DNA from: Hericium rajendrae
Taxonomy: Eukaryota; Basidiomycota; Agaricomycetes; Russulales; Hericiaceae
DNA: 64,000 bases
Direction: 5' to 3'
NCBI GenBank assembly: GCA_033439255.1
Contig: CM065879.1
Coordinates: forward strand, 1,716,501 to 1,780,500
The translations under genes were made by a program, and so were the position numbers. How positions within the stretch are numbered: position 1 is the stretch's first letter; the number at the start of each line of letters is the position of its first letter. Under the pieces are notes generated by a model. The model was not told where the DNA came from, made no database searches, and saw only the letters and a list, made by a program, of their open reading frames with translations. Of the stretch, positions 20,820 through 33,186 are shown piece after piece.

Positions 20820-23786
20820 ATGCTCCTGACGAAGTTCGCCCTGCCGTTCGCCATGTTTGGCACAGCCGTGGTAAGGGGCGACGACTCGCCGACTAACTCG
20901 ACAGGCATCAGGCTGCAAAACGGCTTCGAACGTGTCTTCATCCAGGTGTGCACCCCTGCATTCTTCAGTCGCGCGCCACTCAACAACGGCATGCTGCAGC
21001 CTTTCGGAAACCACGCATTCCGCGTGCGCGCAAGCCTCATGCGGGACCCCGCCGGCACGGAGCTCTCCGCGTTTCTCGACCCGCCGCTCGAGGGCCCCGG
21101 GGGCCAACAAGGCCTCAAAGTCGACCAGACGGTGCCGCACGACGGCAGCGCGACGATTCGCAATGGGCGCCTCGTCGCCGAGCTCGCGGGCGGCGTGTTG
21201 TCGTTCTACCGCCTGGAAGCAAACGGCTCGCGCACGCTCCTCACGCAGGAGTACACGGACGACAAGGCGCTTCCCGCGCGGTATCACACGCAGGAGTTCC
21301 GCGCGTCGAGTTTCGCGGCGCAGTTTGCATTCTCGAGCGATGTGGACGAGATGGTGTTTGGGGTTGGGCAGCAGGCGTGTTGTCGAGATAATAGTGTGAA
21401 CAAGAAGGGCCAGGTCGTGGACCTGCTTAACTTCAATTCGCAGGTGCCGATACCTGTGTTTATGTCGAGCAAGGTGAGAGAGGTGTCATCTTGTGCTGCG
21501 CTGATAATGATGCGGATTTAACGCGGGGCCCAGGGGTACCTCATGTTCTTCAACTATCCCGGTCAAGGCCGCATGGGTAGGTCGTGCTCTATCATGTGTT
21601 GTCAAAGTGTTCGTCTGAACTGTAGCAGAATTCGGGCAATACAGAACGCGCTTCGTCGCCGAAGAAGTCACAGTCGTGGACTATTATATGTGAATACTCT
21701 CAACGCTCTTGGAAGCAGTCCTTGACCTAACGATTTGCAGCACTACCGCGCCTGTAGGGGATTATGATGCCCTGCAGCAACAATATACGGCCGTTACTGG
21801 CCGGCAACCGACGCCGCCTGATTTCCTTCTTGGCTACCAGCAGTCAAAATTACGCTACTTCAATCAAAGTCAGGTATTGGATGTAGCTCAGCGGTTTCAC
21901 GACGAGGGGATCAATCTGGCCTTGCTTGTGGTCGGTACGTCAAAAACCCGCTTTCAACTACAGAATCATCTAGATGCGAATATTCTTATCCTCGCCACAG
22001 ACTTCTTTGCATGGAAGTACCAGGGCGACTGGTGCGTTTACTGAGTCATATTTTGTCTTGCGAAGTCTTGCTTACAGAATCCAGGTCGTTCGACTCGTCG
22101 CTTTGGCCTGATCCCGCTGGGATGGCTGCAGAAGTCAAACGGATCACGGGGGCAGAGATGATGGTGTCACTGTGGCCTAGCGTTGAAGATCTGTCAGTGA
22201 ATTACCAGACATTACAGGAAAACGGCTGGCTCGCGTCCACTCGGGACGGTACGGGCGTTGTCGACTCGTTTGGTGGGGTGTATACACGACTGATCGACTC
22301 CACAAACCCCGGTGCGAGGGAATTTTTATGGAAGCGCTTGAACGATAGCTACTTCTCGAAGGGCATTCACAACTTCTGGATTGATACCGACGACGGCGGT
22401 AGTAATGGAGAGCCCACCATCAATGGTACGATGATGCCCATCCTGGAAACTTCATATCTATTCACCTATGTATCTAGCTGGCTCGAGCATCACCGGCATT
22501 CCCTATGCCCGTGCTTTCGCGGAGTACTTCATCGGTACCCAAACGGCAGCAGGCAAAATGTTCCCTTGGCTACACCAACAAGCCATCGACGAAGGGCATC
22601 ATAACTTGACGGATACGCCCGCAGGCGCGACGGAGTGTAAGTACATGTCGCTGACCCGGAGCACTTTCGCCGGAGGGCAGCGTTTTTGCTCATACATGTG
22701 GAGCGGCGACACCATGTCGAGGTTCGACGTGCTGTTGCAGCAGATCACTGCGGGCGTCTCAGTCACGGCATCGGGCATCTCGTCTTGGACTTTGGACATT
22801 GGTGGGTTTACGGGATTGAATGTGGAGTCGGCATATGTGAGTACTTGTCAAATCAACCTTCGGAGTACAGGGCTGGATTTTGGGATTGCATTAGGGCCGT
22901 CAGCTGTTCGTCAGATGGATAGCCATGGGTACATTCTTGCCATTCGTAAGTCACTCTCGCTCTTCAGTGCCTCTGATCCATGATGGCACCTGCTATTTCT
23001 TAGATGCGTGTCCATGGGTAGGTTCCTGTCATCAGCTAGTCGAGATATTGTCGACCTATCGAATGGCGCTCTAGGGATCGGCAATGCAGTCTTAGCGGGC
23101 CCAGCGACATTTTTGCTGCGAATCCTTGTCCGAACGAGGCATGTCACTTTCTGCTTTTCATTGTTTCGCACTCATAACACATGCAGCCCTGGGCATACGG
23201 CGAGGACAATTTTCCCATCATCAAGAATGTAAGCCTTCGCTTATTTTGTTCTGCTGGATACTAAGCTGTCGCAGTACATATCCGAGAGATATAAGCTGGT
23301 CCCATATGTGAAGAAGCTTTTCCAGCAGCTGCAGACTACCGGTCGCTCGATCATGCGGCCGCTGTACTACGATTTTTCTTTGAGCGATCCGATCGTAGTA
23401 AATGGCACTCGTGCGAATGACGGCTTAGTGACACATGAGTTCATGCTCGGTGAATAGCAGCTGCTTTTAGTCGCGTCTCAGGTCTGACGATATATCGCAC
23501 AGGCTCAAGGATTCTTGTGTCACCCGTTGGAGTTGAGAATGCAACGTCGAAGGACGTGTACTTGCCAATTCTGAATCAGGAGCAGAAGAACCAGGGCTGG
23601 ACGTGGCAACATTGGTATAGTCGTATCGACTAATAGTCACAGGGAGCCGACCTGATGCTCTTTTTCAGGTGGACTGGGAAAGATTATGGTAGTGATGGCG
23701 GTACGTTCCGTGTCGACGCGCCGTTGGACCAGATACCAGTGTTCTACCTCGGCAATAAGGACGATATCCTGTCTGGTAACATTTGA
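20820..23786 (+). CDS. Secreted GH31 glycoside hydrolase, copy 1
   Basis: Multi-exon gene starting with signal peptide MLLTKFALPFAMFGTAVVRG, then NSTGIRLQNGFERVFIQ. Family 31 landmarks in order: FGVGQQACC, PTPPDFLLGYQQSKLRY, DFFAWKYQGDW, GAEMMVSLWPSVEDL, the nucleophile strand NFWIDTDDGGSNGE, the acid/base region FCSYMWSGDT, and SSWTLDIGGFTG. The end reads DQIPVFYLGNKDDILSGNI with the stop at 23784-23786. GH31 covers alpha-glucosidases, alpha-xylosidases and related enzymes; the substrate is not decided here. An intron (gtacgatg...atctag) after the nucleophile exon keeps the frame into SSITGIPYARAF. The 5' half is unusually GC-rich compared with copy 2. Confidence 0.85.
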
Positions 23787-24158
23787 AAACAAGTTCCGGC
23801 ATCAATTTCTTTGCAATGGACTCCGGAGAACATTTTTCTGACATTAGCGTAGACATATCTGTGTCTCCCTGATCGATACACCTGCATCTCTTTATGTCTG
23901 TGTCATTGGTCCCGTGCTCGCGAAGCGCAATCGTAGGGTGGAGTTATGGCGGGTAGCACTTCGCGCATTCAGCTCTGCTTCTTAGGGCGGCGGCCTGCTC
24001 TTTGATCCTTTCTCTCCATCGTGACCCTCCTGCAGGACATCATATGGGACAGTTGTAACCTCCACGGGCCGTAAACACCGTCATCTTCTCTCTAATAATC
24101 CGTACGCGTATGTATATAAGGAAGTCAAAATTCCTGGCTATCCTCAGCACATGCCGCC
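23787..24158. other. Spacer between the GH31 copies
   Basis: Holds the 3' region of copy 1 and the promoter of copy 2 (TATA-like gtatgtatataagg about 45 bp before the start). A tiny upstream frame begins at 24151. Confidence 0.5.
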
Positions 24159-27100
24159 ATGGCATTTGTAAACATCCTACCTCTCTATCTTCTCGTCGTT
24201 TTATCAGTTGACTTTGCTCGCGCTGGTTACTTCAGTCCGAACTCCACAGGAATCAAGTTGCAGAATGGCTTCGAACGCGTGTTCATACAGGTGAGAATGT
24301 TCTACCTATTCAATCATAGTCGCCTGACATCGCCGAGCCCAGCCCTTTGGAAACCATGCATTTCGCGTGCGAGCAAGCTTGATGAAGGACCCAGTCGGCA
24401 CGGAGTTATCGGCTTTTCTTGACCCGCCCATCGAAGGGCCAGGAGGAAACGCCGGTCTCGAAGTCGACCAGGATATCCCCTACCAAGGCAATGCTACCAT
24501 CCGCAACGGTAACCTGATTGTCGACGTGGCTCTTGGTGTTCTGTCTTTCTACCGCGTCGAGCCTAACGGCTCGAGGACACTCCTGACCTCAGAATTTACT
24601 GACGACAAGGCGCTGGCGTCGAGGTACTACATACAGGAATTCAGAGCTTCAAGCTTCGAAGCGCAGTTCTCGTTCACATCCGACCTCGACGAACAATTCT
24701 ACGGCGTGGGCCAGCAAGCATGCTGCAAAGACAACTCCATCAATAAGAAAGGGCAAACCGTGGATCTCATCAACTTCAACTCACAAGTTCCGATTCCACT
24801 CTTCACTTCGAATAAGGTCAGTTTTATCCCCGAATCTACGTGGTCCAATGTCCATGATCTTCTCTTCACCGGCCGGCAGGGGTATCTTATGTTCTTCAAT
24901 TTCCCTGGACAAGGACGAATAGGTATTATTGCTATTAAATCTCTTCTGAACAGTTGCCTGATAATTTGCAAAGAATTCAATCAGATCAAGACACGGTTCG
25001 TTGGAGAAGAAACCACAGTCGTTGACTATTACATGTGAGATTCATCTTTACTTGCCCTACGTCTAATTCTCACCCTCGCAGTACTACGGCAGCTCCAGGA
25101 GACTATGATGCTCTTCAGCAACAGTATACAGCCGTGACTGGCAGACAGCCGACACCTCCCGATTTTATTCTCGGATACCAGCAATCGAAGTTACGATATT
25201 ACAACCAATCCCAAGTAATCGACGTTGTTCAACGTTTCCATGATGAGCAGATCAATTTGTCGATGATTGTAGTCGGTGAGTCCTCAGTCCTGACAACGTG
25301 CGTGCGCGTCACGCTTAAGATGGAGCAGACTTTTTCGCGTGGAAGTACCAAGGCGACTGGTGAGTACACCTGCGTATTCGTCGCGTCATCTTTAGACATC
25401 CCACAGGTCCTTCGATCCTTCTTTATGGCCTGACCCGGCTAGTATGGCGAAGCAAGTCAAAGAATTGACAGGTGCCGAGATGATGGTATCTCTATGGCCG
25501 AGCGTCGAGAACCTCTCTGATAACTATCTCACCTTGCAACGAAATGGATGGCTCGTAACGACAAGAGATGGCACCGGCGTGACCGACTCTTTTGCAGGAG
25601 TCTATACCCGGCTAGTTGACTCCACGAACCCTGGCGCCAGGCAATTTTTGTGTACGTCTAGCTACCTTGAACCCGGCTTGAGATGCTTAGTGTTATACAG
25701 GGCAACGACTGAATGACAGCTACTTCTCCAAGGGTATCCATAACTTCTGGATAGACCAAGCTGACGGAGGCACGCTTGGAGAGGCTTACGAAAATAGTCA
25801 GTCCCGAGTTTGCCTATAACTCCCAGGCCCTGTCACAGGCCCTGTATCTTATATCTTCCATCGCCCCAGATGGCCAAGACGACATGCATTTCATTCCGTA
25901 CGCTCGAGCCTTCGCCCAGTATTACATAGGAACACAAACCGCGGCAGGCAAAATGTACCCATGGCTACACCAACAAGCGATCGACGAAGGACTTCACAAT
26001 CTCACCAACACGCCGTTAACGGCGACAGCCTGCAAGTACATGTCTCTGACCCGCAGCACTTTCGCCGGAGGCCAGCGCTTCTGCTCTTACCTTTGGAGCG
26101 GAGATACGATCTCGAGATTCGACGTGCTACTGCAGCAGATCACGTCGGGTGTGTCTGCGGCCGCCTCGGGAATCTCGTCCTGGACTCTCGATATCGGAGG
26201 ATTCACGGGCCTCGACGTAGATTCGGACTATGTGAGTGTAGCCATCTTACCGTTCATAGAGGTTCACACTAACTTTTATCAGGGCCGAGAGCTGTTCGTG
26301 CGCTGGTTGTCGATGGGTGTTTTCCTCCCCTACGTAAAACGTCTCGAATGTTGGATTACATACTGAGACTCATCATCGCTATTTCAGATGCGAGTACATG
26401 GGTACGGAAAATCTTGAATCCTACGGACCAAAAAAACTAACCTTATTGTATCAGTGACCGGGACTGCAGTCTCCCCGCCAATCAATCCCTCGTTTTTGCG
26501 AATCCGTGTCCAAACGAGGTATGTACAGATGCCATTATGTTTTTAGTTGGAATAAACAATGAGCTATAGCCCTGGGCATACGGAGCAGAAAACTTCCCCA
26601 TAATCAAGATGGTTGATTATAGTATTGCCTCCCCTGTCTGTCGCTGATCATTATCTTTGTGTAGTATATCTCCCTGCGTTATCAGCTCGTCCCATACGTC
26701 AGGCGATTGTTCCAGCAACTCCAAGAGAGCGGCCGCACGATTATGCGACCGCTGTATTACGATTTCTCCCTGAGCGATCCATTCGTGGCGAACGCAACAC
26801 GCTTTAACGAGCCGTTGGTCACTCATCAATTTATGCTTGGTATAAAAGATCTGCCGCGGTATCTCTGCCACGATTAATGTTAGAATAATAGGTATTCGTA
26901 TCCTCGTCTCGCCTGTGGGCGTCCAAAATGCCACTTCAAAGGAAGTGTATTTGCCACGACTAAATGCTGATCAAATACAATCTAATCTCAGCTGGACCCA
27001 CTGGTACGTGCCTCGCGTCATGGAGTGTCTCACTGTTCTGAATGTGGACCTGCAGGTGGAGCGATAAGGACTACGGCCGAGGAGGCTTGACGGTGAACGT

Positions 27101-27173
27101 CGGTGCTCCTCTGGATCAGATCCCCGTGTTCTTCTTAGGCAGCAAGGATGATATTTTATCTGGGAATATCTAA
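24159..27173 (+). CDS. Secreted GH31 glycoside hydrolase, copy 2
   Basis: Tandem paralogue of the gene at 20820. The start ATG lies in a strong context (ccgccATGG) and encodes a signal peptide ending LSVDFARA, then NSTGIKLQNGFERVFIQ. It shares FYGVGQQACC, PTPPDFILGYQQSKLRY, GAEMMVSLWPSVENL, NFWIDQADGGTLGEAYEN, FCSYLWSGDT and SSWTLDIGGFTGL, and ends FLGSKDDILSGNI. The nucleophile-strand surroundings (WIDQADGGTLGE) differ from copy 1 (WIDTDDGGSNGE). Splicing around 25795-25860 is uncertain: several acceptor AGs sit in a repeated cag-gccctgt context. Overall it appears intact. Confidence 0.85.
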
Positions 27174-27589
27174 GACATGCCGCGAAACTCAAGCACGCGA
27201 GAAGACGTAAATAATCTATTATCTGTATGAACTGAATGTCAATTTCTTTTGTTCGACAATTTACCCACCACAATTCGCCTCAACATGCACATTATACATA
27301 CGTAAGGCTACCGTTCCTAGTGGCATTCGGCTACGCCCTTTATTGATTTGCTGACAATCGATTTGCCACACGAGGGGAACAATGGCTGCTCAACAACGTG
27401 AGCCTCATGACACGGGCAGCCGAGGTCCACAACTACAAGTGCCTCGTGGCGTACTAGTATATAAGTAATTCTCCTCTCACTATTATCTTCCCCAGAAAAC
27501 CTCAGAAAACCCCACGCGCTCCTGGTAGAGCCTCACATCCCTTCCCTCCAAAGCCTGAAAAGTCATCTACGTCGTCGTCGATCTCCAAC
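27174..27589. other. Intergenic, nothing recognised
   Basis: Contains a TATA-like tagtatataagt about 130 bp upstream of the next gene; no coding signal. Confidence 0.5.
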
Positions 27590-28927
27590 ATGTCTATCGC
27601 TACGGTTCAACGAAACTCTATTCCTACGATCCGAACGCCGCTCCCTGCGATTCAGACCGAACTCCCCGCATCGTCCCCGCGGGCTCGGCAGGACCCAACC
27701 CCTCCGGAGCAGACGCCCCCCAAGCCACTCCCTACCTACTTCGGTGAAATCCCCCAACACCAACGAGGCGAGCTCCCCATACCCAACAATAACCTCGCGC
27801 GCGCCTGGAGCGCCGCGTCGAACGACAACCTCATCCCGATTCATCTGTGGTCGGGCGAGCGTCGTGCCGTGCCGTTCCCCGCCATCGCCGCGCCCACGTC
27901 TGGCGAGACAACTCCAGCGACAAGCGATGCGGGAGCCGCGAACCCCAGAACCTTCGCGTCCACGCTCATATCTCCGGCTACAAGCCAGGACACTTTGGTG
28001 GAGAACGGGGTGAAGACGGAGGACTGGAAGTCCGCAGAGTCCATCGTGGATGCGCTAGGCAAGCCATCGGTGGACAATCTGCAGAAGTTCGCGCGTTCGC
28101 TCGTCGGCCGCGCCATCCTCGACCACGCCAAGGCGCGGGAGACTGCGACGCTGGCCGGCGCCATTACGAAGGTCATCAACGAGCGCTGGCTGCCGGAGAC
28201 GGTGCATGTCTTCGCGGGGGCCGTTCGAATTGCGATACTGCTGCGCGTGAGGGCACACTGGTCTACTGTGAGTGTTCTTATCGAACGCACCTAATTCACG
28301 TATTAATGTTTTGTTCCAGGCCGGAGGATACATTATGGCCTGTGCGGACGCGGCCTCGTATGAGATGCTGATAGATCAAGGGACAATTATGGCCGAGTTC
28401 CTCGGCTGTCTCTTCGTCAATGGCATCGTGACTCCGGACGACATCTTCCTGGCCACCCGCTGGCTCATGCAGCCGCCGACTGCATTCGGCCGCGTCCAAG
28501 CGCTGTACGTGCTCATCGATGCGTGCGGCGACGATTTCGCCGACGAGAGGACGGCAGACTGGCTATGGAAGCTACGGAGCTGCATCAGCTTCCGCATGGA
28601 GGACGGGCAGTATTACTGGGGGATGAGCGGACGTGCCAACGGACTTGTGGAGGTGAGTCGTCACACGAAGCGCTTTGTGAGATACTGAGATGGAACGGTT
28701 GACGTGAACAGGGCATCCGCGAGACCGTTGATGATTGGTTTTCAGTACACACGAAGGACGTCCTCGACGACAAGCCGTACTCGCCTTTCCTGAGTACTCC
28801 CAAGGTCCGGGAGGGTCGCCGCAACATATGGCGCTGGTACCAAGCTGTCGGTATCGTTCCGCGAGACGATGACGGCCCTTTTGGAGACCCAAGCTATGGT
28901 GCTGAGAGCGATGCATCCATGCCGTAA
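27590..28927 (+). CDS. Unrecognised protein with proline-rich N-terminus and helical core
   Basis: Three exons, 27590-28267, 28320-28652 and 28712-28927, joined by GT-AG introns at codon boundaries, giving 408 residues. The first 110 residues are Pro/Ser/Thr-rich and probably disordered. The core is predicted helical (KPSVDNLQKFARSLVGRAIL; ITKVINERWLPETVHVFAG; RWLMQPPTAFGRVQALYVLI), somewhat like MIF4G/HEAT-type arrays, but I see no diagnostic motif. The C-terminus is acidic (PRDDDGPFGDPSYGAESDAS). No transmembrane segment or signal peptide. Intact and clearly gene-like; function unknown. Confidence 0.75.
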
Positions 28928-30477
28928 AATTATAACTACTGAGAAACATATGGATCAGAAAAGAATTGATAGTTCAAATTGGAATAAGTACCTTACGCTC
29001 CTTACGAATATTTATCGGTGAGAATAGAGTGTATTTGCAGCCCAGATAATCCGAATTTCGATGAACAAAACAATGCTCCAACTGCAGTGAAAAGTACCTG
29101 CGGGATGTATTTTTCGAACAATGATTAGGCGGCCGAAGTGGCTGCACCTGGCGGGCTGACTAATCTCAGGTCACCGTGGTCCGCTGAGAGCTCCCGGACG
29201 TCGTTGACGTCCATCCATCCACCACCATCCATCCATCGGTACAGTACCTTTGTCCTCGATGGGTGTCGCCAATACGATGAACTTGACGAGACTCCTGGCC
29301 ACGGTCGTTCCAGCTCTATTACCGAAACCCCCCGCTTTTCTGCTCCCACCCACTCTTATAGTGAGTTGCGAGGCCGTCCGGGCATTGCTATATATAACCC
29401 GTATGCCGGCTAGCCGAGCCGTGGAAGATTTGTTTCATCTCTGCGTCATGTAGAACGTATGATAAAATCCGTGCTCCAACTGCATCCAAGGTGGCTGTCG
29501 ATAATCGAGTTGCAAATACACTCTAATGCCAATACATACGTTCATTGATTAATTCCGTGACAAAAAATCAGTTAGTACGGATATCCAGTCCATCAATATG
29601 GCATTCTATCGATCGGACTTAATCCTCATGCTGTAGTCTAACAGATTTCTCCTACAAAGGCTGGTCACGGTCTTGTGCCAGAATGGCTGTATACTAACAG
29701 CACTCAACTAAGCTTAGGGCTCGACACCGGGACGAATTGGAAGCTGCATTCGTCGGACCTTGCGCAGGCGGCGTTCAGAGACATGGTGGCGGGATGATTA
29801 CCCTCATCGTTACTCACGACCCCCGCTCGATGCTGGATCCCAAATCCTGAGACATTCATGGATTGATCGCGCTGGCCCTCGTTGCGCTTTCTTCCCGACT
29901 TTTGGTGACCTCGTGCGGCTACAGGGAGTCATTTGCTATAGCCGTGTACATGTTTGCAAGACGGACCCTACGATGCCTTATTTTCGGCGTCGTCAATCGT
30001 GTTTCAAGGAAGGCGACGTCGGGCAGTGCGGGAGGGAACATATGTGGGATGCGCTTTAGTTGATGCTTCATCGCATCACTTGGCAGACGCACGTCGCATG
30101 TTAGCACCATTGTCGCTGTTGTCGCTGCCTTCACCCTCATCTTTCTTATCTTTGTCCATGTCCTCTGCGTCATCACCCCCTTCGTTGTCACTCATTATTC
30201 GAGGACGGTGTTGGGGACCTACCAAATGTTAGACAGTGCCACCACAAAGCTGATGACATGGATGGCGTACGGGTCCTCAGTAGCACATCGGCGCCGTCTT
30301 CGTCGTCCTTCTTACCCTGATCCTTGCGGGTGCTCTTAAGCGTCTCCTCGTTCTGGGTGTCGACGTCGATTTTTTACACTTTCTTTCCCTTTTCCCTCCC
30401 TTTTCTGTCTCTCTTTCCCTTGTCCTTCCACGTGGCTTTACGCATATCCTTGTCCTCGTCCTTCATGTCAACGTCGA
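28928..30477. other. Intergenic, nothing firm
   Basis: Has a short ccatccatcc microsatellite near 29210-29240 and, at 30340-30477, C/T-rich strand bias. The minus strand at 30076-30230 has an acidic open stretch (EGGDDAEDMDKDKKDEGEGS) that could be an extra 3' exon of the next gene. Nothing else supported. Confidence 0.4.
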
Positions 30478-31331
30478 TCAATTCCCTTTCCTTTCCCTGT
30501 CCCTTTCCCTTTCTCGTCGCCTTTCCTTTTTTTTTTTTTTTAAATCAACCTCTCGTCGCCTTTCTCTCGCCTCTTGCCCCGTTTTGCGGTTCTGCGACCC
30601 ATCCGACGCGATCTCCTCCACGTAGTCGCTTCCGGTATCTGCGCCCTCTTGGGGGGACAACTTGGCGTCGCTCTTCACCGTGTTGCTTGCGCGGAGGGAT
30701 CGAGCTTGGAACCAAACGTACTGAGTGGGGTGTCATGGCATGAAAGGGCCACATAACATACTTTATTTGCTGCAGCTTTCGCGGGCCGAGACGCTAAAGG
30801 CGGTGTACTCGCGGCATCCCGGTCCACAGGTGGTTTGCGGCCGGTAACAGTCGGATAGTTGTTGGGGGGATTGGTGACATTGTCGCGATCTGGGAGGTCA
30901 TGGATCGCGTCGAAAAGAGAAAGGGCCGGAACGGCACCCCACTTCCGGCACTCCTCGAGATAGACATGAACGGACTCCGCCGCCTCTGCAATCTTCGTCG
31001 TCCAACAAAATGATGATAGTGTTGGATCCACCGCTAGCATCCATGAATTGTTTCCATAGTGCAGCGAGGCACTCGCCTTCGCTGTCCAGTCCCACAAGAC
31101 CCATTGGTGCTCATGCGTGAACACCATCGTCTGCATGCGGCTGTTCTTCTCGTTGGCGAAGAGCACAACGTCGAATACAGCCGGAGAACTGAGAACGTCG
31201 CGGAAATCGACGTCCGCCGGCGAGCCCTTGATGCCCGCCACATACGAGTAGCACACGGTCTGGCCGGTGTCAGGGTTGCATACCTTGATGCGACGCAAGA
31301 AGGGCATGTGGCGTATGAGACGCCGAGCCAT
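30478..31331 (-). CDS. Unrecognised protein with highly charged C-terminal tail
   Basis: Two exons on the minus strand. The first, from ATG at 31331, reads MPFLRRIKVCNPDTGQTVC, VVLFANEKNSRMQTMVFTHE and WMLAVDPTLSSFCWTTKIAE, a compact mixed alpha/beta domain. After an intron (gtatgt near 30760 to an AG near 30690) comes a disordered tail full of K, R and E that reads through a run of 14 A (30528-30541) as poly-lysine and ends RERKGN. The 3' end could instead continue to the acidic stretch that stops at 30076. No family recognised; homologues are expected among agaricomycete hypotheticals. Confidence 0.5.
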
Positions 31332-31749
31332 ACAGTAGCATCGCTGAAGTCGCTGGACTCGTTGACTGTGTTAGACATGGTGTGCGATGTGATGGAACGT
31401 GCAATGGAGAGTAGCGGTTGTCCGACGGCCGCGGACGTAAGAAGCCTTGGTATGATGTGCTAATTTATCCCTGAGAATGCCAACACATACCTTCGTAGCA
31501 ACGCATCAGTTATGTAGCGAGTCCGGACCAAGTACCTCTACGTAAGTCCTCGTGTTGTGCGATGGGAGAAGAGAGAACATGAGGAATCGGGATGGCCGCG
31601 GACGTAAATCTCGGCGTGATGCGCTACTGTATCAGATAAGATTGGAACGCGACTTCTGGGGCGGCGAGTGGCGTGCTGCAACTGCGCCCGTCTCCTCTCC
31701 CCCTCTGCAGCCTCATCAACGTCGTTTCCAAACACTTTATGAACACGAC
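31332..31749. other. Divergent promoter region
   Basis: Lies between two head-to-head genes. Open frames extend into it from both sides, but no motif supports longer N-termini. Confidence 0.4.
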
Positions 31750-33186
31750 ATGGAGGCCTCAATAAGCACAAGCCACTCTACATTACGCGGCGTTCCCAGT
31801 CCGCTCGAGATTCCCGTAGCAAGCTCACAACCATCCTCCCCGCGCTCGAGCACTTTGCCATCCCCACCAGACAGCCCGGATTCCATCTCGTCCTTCCCAT
31901 CCTTGACCTCGTCGTTCTTCTTCTCGTCAGTACCTGACAGCCCAGGGCATTCCAACTCTCAGTCGGACCATGGACGAGACTCTACTCAGGGGCTGATTAT
32001 TCCCTCCTTAACGTTGCCTTCGGCGCTTCGACAGCCGACAGCTTATGGCAAGACACTGGGTGACGTGCGGCTGTTAGTGTTAGGGGAAGAGCACCCCGAC
32101 GAGGCCTCCCTGAGATCCATCCTTCTGTACGACAATGACGACTTGGTCGACGTTGACGACGACGAGTCTATAGATAACGGATCAGTCTCGCGGGCGTCCA
32201 CGCACTGGATCGAGCACCGCGACGCGCATGGCCTCGAGAGATTCGAAGCCGCGCATAATGTCGAAATAACACAGCTGCCGTCAATCGCGGACAACGAAGA
32301 TGTATGACACTCCGTCTTGTGGACGCGTCGCAGTGCACTGATGCTGCTGGCTTCAGGTCGACGATTACCTGCAGGACATCTTGTCGACTATCCATGCACC
32401 ATTCCATAAAGTACACGAGGTGCTGGATCCCAACCACCCTCCTTCTGCACTCCTTTCGTTACTTCTGGCCTCTCCAGCCACCCCTCTCTACACTGCTCTC
32501 ATCCTGCTCAATTCCAGTAAGCACCCTGTTATGACGCATGCTTCTCTCCCACTTATCTCCATTTAGCATCCTCTCTTCAGGACCGGAGCATCATCGACAG
32601 CCTCAGTGCACACATACCAATCATCGCGCTGCCGCCCACGGCGAGCCACAGCAGACAACGTCTGAAGCTCTCCGCATTCCGCCCATCCTCCGCCATTGCC
32701 CTGCGCACCGGCCTCTTTCGCTCACCCGAGACACTCGCGCTTCTGCGCGCCGAGGCGGCAGATCGCTTCCTCCGTTGGCGCGAGGTAGAGCGCGCAGTGC
32801 ACAGCGTCTACAGGACGGCCCACATGGCACGCGGGCGGCGCCCCTCTGCCGTGGCTCGCACGGACGAGAAAGGCTCGTACGCAGGCCCGGCGTGGAACAA
32901 GGCTGAATGGGAGGCGGAATGGGATGCCACGCTCTCGCGGGACGTCGCAAGCCGGCTTCGCGAAGGCACTGTCACCAGGCCTGCGACGCCATCTTCTCAC
33001 CCGCCTTGTGCGCCTATGGCGTGCGACCCGCTGCACCTTCCGTCCCTGTTTATGTTTGGGTTGTCCCTGCTCACGCCGCTCAAGGCACGCTTGGCGCAGA
33101 TGAAGCTGACTGGTGGGGGTCTGGGCCTCGCTTTGCTTAGCACGCTGTGCGCGGGCATCGGGATTGGGCTCATGGTGCGGGGATAG
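31750..33186 (+). CDS. Unrecognised tail-anchored protein
   Basis: Exons 31750-32301, 32357-32516 and 32567-33186 join without a break to 443 residues. The N-terminus is a Ser/Pro-rich disordered stretch (residues 1-90). A domain starting TLGDVRLLVLGEEHPDEASL resembles the first strand and turn of a GTPase-like fold but has no GxxxxGKS. Further core segments read VDDYLQDILSTIHAPFHKV, SIIDSLSAHIPIIALPPTAS and LLRAEAADRFLRWREVERAV. The last 25 residues form one clear membrane segment (GLGLALLSTLCAGIGIGLMV) followed by RG, so the protein is probably tail-anchored with most of it in the cytosol. Function unknown. Confidence 0.75.

Noticed and set aside
20932-21399. Long overlapping frames rich in Arg/Ser within the first GH31 exon
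   Set aside because: GC-rich coding exon gives open shadows in the other frames; the GH31 frame has the conserved motifs.
29205-29240. Possible CRISPR-like or satellite repeat
   Set aside because: Simple ccatccatcc microsatellite without unit-spacer structure.
30324-30743. Plus-strand frame rich in Phe/Ser/Pro
   Set aside because: It is the reverse of the Lys/Arg/Glu-rich tail of the minus-strand gene.
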